From assembly GCA_003233255.1 (NCBI GenBank), contig QILH01000050.1:1-8364 (forward strand): a stretch of 8,364 nt of DNA. Reading direction: 5' to 3'. Positions 1-5,739 of the stretch are shown here, one piece after another (positions within the stretch are counted from its first letter, which is position 1; each line of letters starts with the position of its first letter). This DNA comes from Gammaproteobacteria bacterium (GTDB lineage: Bacteria; Pseudomonadota; Gammaproteobacteria; UBA6429; Thiohalophilaceae). A program made the position numbers and the translations under genes. A model generated the notes under the pieces. The model did not search any database. It saw only the letters and a program-made list of their open reading frames with translations, and was not told where the DNA came from.

Positions 1-309
1 ATGGAAGGCTTTATTCCTTCTTATGGTACGAAAACTCGTTTTTCCCCAATCTGTAATCTGTCTATAACATTCTTCGTAGTTTAATCCGTCCTGGTAATCA
101 GGAAATGACTAGATGGATTCATCTTTTGCAATTATACCGGCATCAAATCGCCACAAGTGTGCTATCCCTGCTGCTTATTATAAAAAAAGAAAACAGGACG
201 TGAATTTATCACATCAGGCGATGATCTTTTCGCACAGAAGCAAAAGCGCAATCGGCCTACTATTAAATTATCAGAAACATTATGGGACGCAGCAGTAAGG
301 GGAATGATT
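1..309. other. Upstream leader region without a convincing gene
   Basis: About 300 bases precede the regulator gene. The only plus-strand frame of any length runs from 113 to 298 (61 codons). It has a fair ribosome-binding site (AGGAA at 100-104, 8 nt before ATG 113), and its TAA at 296-298 sits inside the ribosome-binding site of the regulator. Against it, the predicted peptide has no recognisable pattern, signal peptide or domain, and it uses rare-looking codons (ATA, AGA, CTA). I read the stretch as promoter and 5' leader, with the 61-codon frame at best a translated leader. No confident -35/-10 pair was found. A 36-codon open stretch on the minus strand (108-1) lacks a start codon. Confidence 0.4.
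296..303 (+). promoter_or_regulatory. Ribosome-binding site that decides the regulator start
   Basis: The sequence TAAGGGGA is an evident Shine-Dalgarno. Two in-frame ATG codons follow, at 304 and 310. The site ends directly against ATG 304, too close for initiation, but leaves 6-7 nt before ATG 310. The gene should therefore start at 310, giving a 352-residue protein. Confidence 0.7.
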
Positions 310-1368
310 ATGAACGCACAAATGATGAATACCAATATCACACCAGGCGCACAGCAACCGGTGTTGGCGATGCTTGATGCACATTATGCCCTGCAGGAGG
401 GCAGTCACAATAAGGCCAGATCGGCGATGACGCTAGCCCTGCAATTGTGCAAACAAAAGGGCTGTGATCATCTAAGGCTGTTAAATAATCAGTTCTTGAA
501 AGACTTGTTGATCTGGTCGTATCAACAGGGCATTGAAAAAGAATATGTCAAACAAAGCCTGAATACATTGATGATGGATGGCCCGGATGTTATCGACATT
601 AATACCAAGGTCGATAAGCCGGTGAAGATTGCAACCTTAGGTGATTTTTCCGTGCAGGTAGGCGATCAAATCCTGTCTTATACTCGTGCCGGATATAATA
701 AACCGTTTGACCTGTTAAAGGCACTAATCGCCTTTGGGGGAAAGCAGGTTAATCGTACCAGAATCATTGATACTCTGTGGCCGGATGCCGAAGGTGATAG
801 CGCACGGCGTAACTTTGATACCACCTTGCATCGTCTGCGTAAAATGTTAAACCATAATAAAGCCTTGATCTTGCATGGTAGCCAACTGACGCTGGATCCA
901 CATTATGTCTGGGTCGATATCTGGGAATTTGATCGCACAGTTGGTCAAATTGATGGTGAATTACATCGCATGACAAATAATCCCAAACTTGTCCGCCAGC
1001 TAACCGATCATGCCATGGAACTCTACCAGGGTCACTTTTTGCATAACGATCATGTTCGCCCATGGACGCTGTCATTACGTGAAAGCCTGAATGCCCGCTT
1101 TACCCATTTATTGATTCGGTTAGGACGTTATTGGCAGCAACAGAGTGATGATGATTTATCCATTGCTATTCTGTTACGGGGTGTTGAACTTGAAAACACC
1201 TCGGAAACACTCTATCAGGAATTAATGAAGGCCTATATAAAACAGGGGCGCATGGCAGAAGCGGCAAGTACGTATTTGCGCTGCCGCAAGGCCTTAGCCA
1301 CAAACTTGAATGTATTACCGTCATCCGAAACGGTACGCATTTACAAGTCAACCAGTATCCAATCGTAA
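310..1368 (+). CDS. Stand-alone winged-helix/BTAD transcription regulator
   Basis: A probable cytoplasmic DNA-binding regulator of 352 residues. Residues about 16-92 are alpha-helical and resemble the end of the helical-repeat region of large MalT/LuxR-like regulators, including a GIEKEYV segment (74-80). Residues about 106-205 form an OmpR/PhoB-type winged helix: the opening strand IATLGDFSV, the helix with LLKALIAFGGKQV, the conserved TLWPDAEGD block (155-163), and the recognition helix around TTLHRLRKML (171-180). Residues about 203-347 match the bacterial transcriptional activator domain (BTAD), a TPR-like bundle ending in the typical MAEAASTYLRCRKAL stretch and a PSSETVRIY tail (337-345). 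No receiver domain, Walker A motif or membrane segment is present, so the signal is unknown. The architecture matches the C-terminal third of roughly 1000-residue ATPase-TPR-BTAD regulators, so this is either a naturally short form or a derived fragment. The frame is intact with a good ribosome-binding site, which argues for a working gene. The family assignment is firm; the target genes are not visible, though the small exported-protein gene downstream is a candidate. Confidence 0.85.
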   Translation: MNAQMMNTNITPGAQQPVLAMLDAHYALQEGSHNKARSAMTLALQLCKQKGCDHLRLLNNQFLKDLLIWSYQQGIEKEYVKQSLNTLMMDGPDVIDINTKVDKPVKIATLGDFSVQVGDQILSYTRAGYNKPFDLLKALIAFGGKQVNRTRIIDTLWPDAEGDSARRNFDTTLHRLRKMLNHNKALILHGSQLTLDPHYVWVDIWEFDRTVGQIDGELHRMTNNPKLVRQLTDHAMELYQGHFLHNDHVRPWTLSLRESLNARFTHLLIRLGRYWQQQSDDDLSIAILLRGVELENTSETLYQELMKAYIKQGRMAEAASTYLRCRKALATNLNVLPSSETVRIYKSTSIQS

Positions 1369-1377
1369 TATAAAGGA

Positions 1378-1484
1378 TAAAGGAGATTTAATTCAGGGAT
1401 GAAACCAGTAGGTCAGGTAGGCGTTATCACCGGGCCGGGATGAGATCCGGTCTGGTGGTTAACCCAATGCAATTACCTGAATAA
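1378..1484 (+). other. Two overlapping 14-codon frames after a strong ribosome-binding site (speculative)
   Basis: An AAAGGAG motif (1379-1385) follows the regulator stop and is not used by any long gene. Downstream, ATG 1399 opens a 14-codon frame (MKPVGQVGVITGPG) ending in TGA 1441-1443. This overlaps, in ATGA form, the start of a second 14-codon frame (MRSGLVVNPMQLPE, 1440-1484, stop TAA). The spacing from AGGAG to ATG 1399 is 13 nt, longer than ideal. The overlap suits translational coupling, but frames this short arise often by chance and neither peptide is recognised. The second start codon lies in the loop of the hairpin at 1426-1459. Confidence 0.2.
1426..1459 (+). promoter_or_regulatory. 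Strong GC-rich hairpin between regulator and small exported-protein gene
   Basis: The arms ACCGGGCCGG (1429-1438) and CCGGTCTGGT (1447-1456) pair over 10 bp, including two G-U pairs, around an 8-nt loop GATGAGAT. Three more pairs (one G-U) can extend the base to 1426/1459. No T-run follows, so it is not a standard intrinsic terminator. It could be a 3' end stabiliser of the regulator mRNA, a leader structure for the downstream gene, or an attenuator. The pairing is read directly from the sequence; the role is unknown. Confidence 0.5.
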
Positions 1485-1507
1485 TTTAGTTTTTGCTTTA
1501 GTTTAAC

Positions 1508-1529
1508 GTCATTATATTTTTGTAATGAC
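1508..1529. promoter_or_regulatory. AT-rich 7-bp dyad, candidate operator of the small exported-protein gene
   Basis: GTCATTA (1508-1514) and TAATGAC (1523-1529) form a perfect inverted repeat with an 8-bp spacer. A plausible -10 element, TAAAAT, lies at 1535-1540 with no good -35, which would place the dyad over the -35 region. That arrangement suits a site for a dimeric regulator. An RNA hairpin is the alternative. The adjacent BTAD regulator is a possible binder, but nothing in the sequence proves it. Confidence 0.4.
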
Positions 1530-1567
1530 ACTTCTAAAATAAATGAAACGTTGGTGAGGAATATATT

Positions 1568-1810
1568 ATGAAAATTTTAATCAAAGCAGTAAGCACTGTG
1601 GCACTTTTTTCTTTCGGTGGTTTTGCCATTGCAGAGCAATGTCCTGATAATTTAAATGCTAATGATACGTACGATTGTATAGTGGTTGATGGTGCGGATA
1701 ACACCTTCGAAGCGATTAACACCCGTAAGGACGAACAGGCTAAAGGAGAGTCTGACTCAAAAGCCGATCACGCTATGGCTGACGGGAATCAGACACATGC
1801 CGGTCTGTAA
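1568..1810 (+). CDS. Small exported protein of unknown function
   Basis: An 80-residue protein with a clear Sec signal peptide: positive start MKILIK, hydrophobic core at about residues 7-21, and an AIA|EQ signal peptidase I site after residue 22. No lipobox cysteine is present. The mature part of about 58 residues is acidic and holds two cysteines (C25 and C37, eleven residues apart) that could form a disulfide in the periplasm or outside the cell. From about residue 50 the chain is charged, rich in D/E/K/N/S and probably disordered. The start is supported by GAGGA at 1556-1560, 7 nt before ATG 1568. The gene is followed within 11 nt by a strong terminator, so it is probably a monocistronic or terminal gene. 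I do not recognise the family. Possible roles include an envelope stress factor or a secreted peptide precursor, but the sequence favours none of these. Confidence 0.75.
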   Translation: MKILIKAVSTVALFSFGGFAIAEQCPDNLNANDTYDCIVVDGADNTFEAINTRKDEQAKGESDSKADHAMADGNQTHAGL

Positions 1811-1820
1811 AAGCCCCTCC

Positions 1821-1860
1821 ACCGTAGTCGTCAGGGCATTCATGACGACTACGGTTTTTT
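1821..1860 (+). terminator. Intrinsic terminator of the small exported-protein gene
   Basis: A perfect 13-bp stem, ACCGTAGTCGTCA (1821-1833) with TGACGACTACGGT (1843-1855), encloses a 9-nt loop and runs directly into six T (1855-1860). It starts 10 nt after the stop codon. This is a textbook Rho-independent terminator for plus-strand transcription. No matching T-run exists for the minus strand. Confidence 0.92.
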
Positions 1861-1939
1861 AAAGTGAAATTTAAATTATGCCATTCAATTTTAAATTTAA
1901 CTCGATGCCTGTTTTGGTGATGGGTTAAGGCTATAAACT

Positions 1940-2007
1940 TTTCCAAAAGAGCAGTGTCCGCACTGCTTCTCCCCCGTTGCGGCTCAGGCTCCTGAGCCGC
2001 TTTTTTT
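1940..2007 (+). ncRNA. Candidate small RNA between two terminators
   Basis: After the terminator at 1821-1860, no gene begins until 2108, yet a second intrinsic terminator ends at 2007. Something shorter must end there, or it is a back-up terminator. A -10-like TATAAA lies at 1932-1937 (no convincing -35; an imperfect AT-rich inverted repeat lies upstream at 1867-1898). It would give an RNA of about 65 nt. The predicted layout is hairpin GCAGTG-tccg-CACTGC (1951-1966), an unpaired pyrimidine-rich segment TTCTCCCCCGTT (1967-1978) that resembles an anti-Shine-Dalgarno seed, then the terminator hairpin with a 7-T tail. This is the standard shape of a trans-acting, Hfq-type sRNA. The exact 5' end is a guess and I recognise no known sRNA family. 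Confidence 0.4.
1979..2007 (+). terminator. Second intrinsic terminator, with no gene directly upstream
   Basis: GCGGCTCAG (1979-1987) pairs perfectly over 9 bp with CTGAGCCGC (1992-2000) around the loop GCTC, followed by seven T (2001-2007). A strong terminator for plus-strand transcription. The nearest upstream gene already has its own terminator about 120 nt earlier. Confidence 0.88.
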
Positions 2008-2064
2008 ATATACGAGATTTTTATCAGCGGCGCAATACTACGCGAAGGATCTTTGATTTTTAGC

Positions 2065-2079
2065 TATACTTTCTATGTA
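2065..2079 (+). promoter_or_regulatory. Tentative promoter -10 region of the 331-residue gene
   Basis: Between the terminator ending at 2007 and the start codon at 2108, the only sigma-70-like elements are TATACT (2065-2070) and TATGTA (2074-2079). A TTGATT hexamer at 2053-2058 is 15 nt before the second, which is short. The upstream terminator implies that the gene needs its own promoter, but these elements are weak. Confidence 0.3.
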
Positions 2080-2107
2080 ACCGCACCACAGGATATAAAA
2101 TTACCAC

Positions 2108-3103
2108 GTGACCATGAACGTCGAATGTTTTTCTCAGCGCCTGCTAAATCCCTTTCGTGGCGTAATGAACGTTATTCGGTTTGAAGCGGCTGAAGCCGTT
2201 ACCACCGATGGCCTGAAGTGGGAAATTTACGTCAATAATGATGACTTGCTCAAAGGCCTGCCGACTGGACAATATATTCAAACCAGTGATATTCGATACG
2301 GCAGCTGGACTCCAGAGGACGGTTTGCGCCGCGGCCCGATCTACCCTTCCACTGATTTCAAGCGCCTGGAAGAAATGGGGGCAATGGTTTATGAAGCGGT
2401 GCTGGAATTGCACGATTCAATTCCGTTTGGTTTTTCCGATACCTATGAACTCTTGCTGCTTAATTCTGAGCAACAACCCCTGGCCTTATTGCACAGTGTC
2501 ACTCAGCCTCACGAAATCGAGCTGGATATGCCTATTCAATGGCGTGCAGGCAACCATTGCCAGAAATCATTTGATCCTGAGATTGATGTTGTGATCGGTG
2601 AAAACATGAGCGCTGCGGAAATGCTGATGTTGCACATCAATATGTCTGCCGGTTTTCCGCTGCGTGCTCGCTGGTACCAACGCGAAAATAATGGCAATGG
2701 CGAACATGTGGCTACGGTATTATCAACCCCAGACAGCAAAGACGATGCTACCGGCAGCATGCTGCCCGCTTCGGCTTTTGCAGAGTACTTTATCAACGAG
2801 ATCGCAGACAATCATGACTTTAACCAGTTGCGAGAGTCCTTCATTGACTGGCAGGCCCCCTGGATATTGTTGCTATCCACCTTGACCCCCGAAAAACGCC
2901 AGTATTTTGAGCAACTTGCCCGCAAACAGGCTCTGTTGGTAGATGCCCAGTATCGGCTCTACCCGAAAATTATCGACCAGGATGCCATTAAAAGCGCGCG
3001 CGTCGAAGCGATGATGCGCAAAACTCATCCTGCCGAAGATGACAAAGAAGACATTCTATCTACCTGGTACCTTGAGTTAGGAGAGAACGAGCGCGGAAAA
3101 TAA
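2108..3103 (+). CDS. Uncharacterised protein of 331 residues, probably cytoplasmic
   Basis: An intact frame starting at GTG 2108; an in-frame ATG at 2114 would give 329 residues. An upstream in-frame TAA at 2096 rules out a longer form. The ribosome-binding site is weak (AGGA at 2090-2093, 14 nt before GTG). No signal peptide, membrane segment, Walker motif or obvious catalytic motif is visible. The N-terminal part (about residues 11-85) has a motif-rich look typical of a conserved domain: NPFRGVMNVIRFEAAEAV, then WEIYVNNDDLL, then QTSDIRYGSW and RRGPIYPSTDFKRLEEMGA. Residues about 95-150 appear beta-rich, and 245-305 look helical (WILLLSTLTPEKRQYFEQLA, then LVDAQYRLYPKIID). The C-terminus is acidic and polar. 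It gives me the impression of a conserved gammaproteobacterial hypothetical protein, but I know of no function. Transcription is convergent with pbpC, so the two are not in one operon. Confidence 0.8.
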   Translation: MTMNVECFSQRLLNPFRGVMNVIRFEAAEAVTTDGLKWEIYVNNDDLLKGLPTGQYIQTSDIRYGSWTPEDGLRRGPIYPSTDFKRLEEMGAMVYEAVLELHDSIPFGFSDTYELLLLNSEQQPLALLHSVTQPHEIELDMPIQWRAGNHCQKSFDPEIDVVIGENMSAAEMLMLHINMSAGFPLRARWYQRENNGNGEHVATVLSTPDSKDDATGSMLPASAFAEYFINEIADNHDFNQLRESFIDWQAPWILLLSTLTPEKRQYFEQLARKQALLVDAQYRLYPKIIDQDAIKSARVEAMMRKTHPAEDDKEDILSTWYLELGENERGK

Positions 3104-3181
3104 AACCCCACACTATTAATTACGAGCTAGCACCTGCTCAGGACTGGAAACAATATAAAATCGGTTTAACCTGAAATAAGC

Positions 3182-5512
3182 TTACTCCCGCCCAAGCACT
3201 TCAAATTTTCTTGAAACCCGGTAACCATTATCATCGACAACGGTTAAAGTATGTTTACCCGGTGCGATATTTAAGGCCAGGTTGTGAAAGTTTTCGGTTG
3301 TGCCAAGGTATTTTTCGTCTAAATGCCAGAATAAGGTTGCGCTCGTTTGTCGATGTACGGCTTCAAAAATAGTGCGACTTTTCTGGCGGGCCAGATCAGT
3401 GGGTATATAAATACGTGTACCCGGTAATGGATAAAGAATGTCGATCGGCCCATGTTGTTTTGACGCAATGTTTATCCGGCAATCCGGACGAAGTTTCGGC
3501 AAGGGTCGGTACTGGCTGTGAGTTTGTTTATAGTAATAAGCCTGCCCTGGCGGTAATTCAAACCAGCTTACGTGCTTCATTTTACTAACCGATTCACAGC
3601 GACTGTTTACCTGCCACTGTTTGTTATTATCAAGATGCACATAACGATGATGCGGACTGGTTTTTTGAAAGTGACTCTCACGTGGAATCCAAACCTCTTT
3701 GCTCGCACAATTCGCATTACTGAGATAACCGTTATCTTTACAAATTTGAATACGCTTCATTAAATGCAACGGCGCACGAAAATCCTGCTCTGGTTTATCA
3801 AGTTTGTTAAATATATCAAACATGATCGGTGCAGCGCTGCTGACCCCGGTTAATCCGGCCACACCTTCGCCACTGGCATTGCCAACCCACACGGCAACCG
3901 TATAACGCGTATCGCTACCGATCGCCCAGGCATCACGCAAACCAAAACTGGTGCCGGTTTTCCAGGCGACTTTGCGGCTGCTGGTAAATTCGCGCCAGTG
4001 ATTTTCCGTTCCAGGGCGACTTACTTCCATTAAGGCCTTCATCGTCAACCAGGCCGTAGCAGGACTTATTTGTGAAATATGACCTTCACTCACTGGCTGC
4101 GATGCATTAACACGTAATTTTTTATAACGTGTTTCTAATTTATATCGATCCTGTTTGGCAGTATTAGCAAGGTTGGCATAGATCGATGCCATATCCCATA
4201 AATTCGCTTCGGCACCCCCCAGGATTAAGGTCAAACCATAATTATCGGCTGGACGGCTTAACGTGCGCATGCCGGTCTTCTGCAAAAAATTATAAAATCG
4301 AGAGACGCCGTGCTCACGTAGCATTCTTACCGCGGGCACATTAAGCGAACGCGCTAAAGCATATTTAGCCGGTACCGCGCCCCGGTATTCACGGTCATAG
4401 TTTTCAGGCATATAACCGGCATACTGGGTGGGCAGATCCGCCACCAGAGTGTCCGGCAACAATTCCCCGGACTGAATCATACGCGCAAATAACAGTGGCT
4501 TTAAAATACTGCCACTACTGCGCGGGCGATGAACGATATCAATGGCGTGACCGTGTTCAGTACGACTCCCGAACGGGCTATTACCAATGTAGGCCACCAC
4601 CTCAAAAGTTTCGTTATCCACCACCAGCGCAGCAAGGTTATGTATATCGCGTAACGATAAATATTTGGCATGATGCAACATCAATCGCTCGATTCTGGTT
4701 TGTTCTGTTCGTAACAGAGTCGTTTTTATGCGTGACGAATCACGGTTACGCATCAAGGTCGCCAATAGATGAGGTGCGAGATGTGGGATACGCCTGGGTT
4801 TAATGGGTAAGGGTTCTAACACGGCCAGTTTGTATTCTATCGCGGTCAGCGTTTTATTGTCATGTAAGCTGGCCAGCAAGGCATCGCGTTTCTCTTTTAA
4901 GCGTAGCCGATTGCGACCAGGATGAATCAGAGCGGGGCTATTCGGTAACACCGCCAGGGTAGCATTTTCAGCCCAGGACAATTGCTCTGGGGTGCGACCA
5001 AAATAACGCCAACTCGCGGCTTCAAGACCAACAACATTGCCGCCGAAGGGGGCATTCGATGCATATAAGGCCAGGATTTCTTCTTTGCTATAGGCAAATT
5101 CAAGTCGCGTTGCCAGAATAATTTCTTTAACTTTTTCCCATACTGTCCTCGGCGGATTATCGCGTGCCAGCCGAATGACCTGCATGCTAATGGTACTACC
5201 GCCACTTACCTTGCGGCCGTTGGAGATATTTAAATATAGCGCCCGCGCCATTGCAATTGGATCAACGCCGGGATGATAAGAAAATCGCTTATCTTCAAAA
5301 GTTAGAATGGCCGATTTAAATTTTTTCGGGACATGGGTAATGGTTGGAAACCGCCACTGTTCATCCTTTGCAATATGCGCGGCCAATAATTGATTATTTC
5401 GATCCAGCATCACGGTTGACACCGGTTTATTAAACAGCGGATCAGGAAGACTTTGCCAATAAAAAATACTGGCCATCACTACGGTAATTACCATGATATG
5501 GCGTTTAAACAT
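3182..5512 (-). CDS. pbpC: Penicillin-binding protein 1C (bifunctional peptidoglycan synthase)
   Basis: A 776-residue inner-membrane protein with its catalytic domains in the periplasm, close to the usual length of PBP1C (about 770). Residues about 5-20 are the membrane anchor. The glycosyltransferase family 51 domain (about 45-250) shows EDKRF (73-77, catalytic E73), GGSTISMQ (104-111) and KVKEIILATRLE (127-138). It polymerises lipid II into glycan strands. The transpeptidase domain (about 295-570) shows SILK (S335 nucleophile, K338), SLN (389-391) and KTGTS (518-522), the last within the PBP1C-typical KTGTSFGLRDAWAIG. All key residues are present. The C-terminal part (about 685-773) fits the small beta domain specific to PBP1C (BiPBP_C family). 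The start ATG 5512 is preceded by a weak AGAG motif about 8 nt away. The gene lies downstream of the alpha-2-macroglobulin gene on the same strand, the classical yfhM-pbpC arrangement. The 227-nt gap means pbpC may also have its own promoter, but none is obvious. No clear terminator follows it. Confidence 0.96.
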   Translation of the reverse strand: MFKRHIMVITVVMASIFYWQSLPDPLFNKPVSTVMLDRNNQLLAAHIAKDEQWRFPTITHVPKKFKSAILTFEDKRFSYHPGVDPIAMARALYLNISNGRKVSGGSTISMQVIRLARDNPPRTVWEKVKEIILATRLEFAYSKEEILALYASNAPFGGNVVGLEAASWRYFGRTPEQLSWAENATLAVLPNSPALIHPGRNRLRLKEKRDALLASLHDNKTLTAIEYKLAVLEPLPIKPRRIPHLAPHLLATLMRNRDSSRIKTTLLRTEQTRIERLMLHHAKYLSLRDIHNLAALVVDNETFEVVAYIGNSPFGSRTEHGHAIDIVHRPRSSGSILKPLLFARMIQSGELLPDTLVADLPTQYAGYMPENYDREYRGAVPAKYALARSLNVPAVRMLREHGVSRFYNFLQKTGMRTLSRPADNYGLTLILGGAEANLWDMASIYANLANTAKQDRYKLETRYKKLRVNASQPVSEGHISQISPATAWLTMKALMEVSRPGTENHWREFTSSRKVAWKTGTSFGLRDAWAIGSDTRYTVAVWVGNASGEGVAGLTGVSSAAPIMFDIFNKLDKPEQDFRAPLHLMKRIQICKDNGYLSNANCASKEVWIPRESHFQKTSPHHRYVHLDNNKQWQVNSRCESVSKMKHVSWFELPPGQAYYYKQTHSQYRPLPKLRPDCRINIASKQHGPIDILYPLPGTRIYIPTDLARQKSRTIFEAVHRQTSATLFWHLDEKYLGTTENFHNLALNIAPGKHTLTVVDDNGYRVSRKFEVLGRE

Positions 5513-5639
5513 TATTGTGCTCTAATCTTTGCATGGTGATATTTTTAAATCGTCATTTCCTTAAACGCTTACCTGAGAAGGGGTGAAGGTCGAAAAACTG
5601 GCCTGGGCTATATAGGCGATAGGACAACGCAGGATACCA

Positions 5640-5715
5640 AATACCAAAGTCGAGAAAGGAATCCATATATCGCAGTTCAAAATATGGATTCCCCTCGCCA
5701 AAGGGAATAACCGTA
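5640..5715. repeat. Degenerate palindromic intergenic repeat between yfhM and pbpC
   Basis: The core is a perfect 11-bp inverted repeat, GGAATCCATAT (5658-5668) and ATATGGATTCC (5682-5692), with a 13-nt centre. Outside it the arms remain partly symmetric: a CGAG motif on the left (5651-5654) mirrors CTCG (5694-5697) on the right. A nested hairpin ATTCCC/GGGAAT (5688-5693/5703-5708) lies on the right arm. The pattern resembles the dispersed palindromes with ATGGATTCCCGC-type arms that are common between genes in many proteobacteria. In the transcript it would fold into a cruciform-like structure between the two genes. Assignment to that repeat class is inference. Confidence 0.5.
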
Positions 5716-5739
5716 AAATAAAACCTGGGCGGATAGTGT

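Noticed and set aside
1..108. 36-codon minus-strand open stretch leaving the window on the left, and a 27-codon plus-strand frame from position 1
   Set aside because: The minus-strand stretch has no ATG, GTG or TTG after its upstream stop. The plus-strand frame is short and has no visible pattern.
764..1075. 103-codon minus-strand frame inside the regulator gene
   Set aside because: It lies wholly within a well-supported coding region on the other strand and shows no domain or start signal; it is a shadow frame.
1399..1484. Resemblance to a riboswitch, in particular TPP-like TGAGAT and CTGGT motifs
   Set aside because: The order and spacing of the motifs do not fit the TPP aptamer, and no other known aptamer core was recognised.
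1867..1898. Imperfect AT-rich inverted repeat AAATTTAAATT / AATTTTAAATTT as an operator or origin element
   Set aside because: It is low-complexity AT sequence where such symmetry is expected by chance. I mention it only as a possible upstream promoter element of the candidate sRNA.
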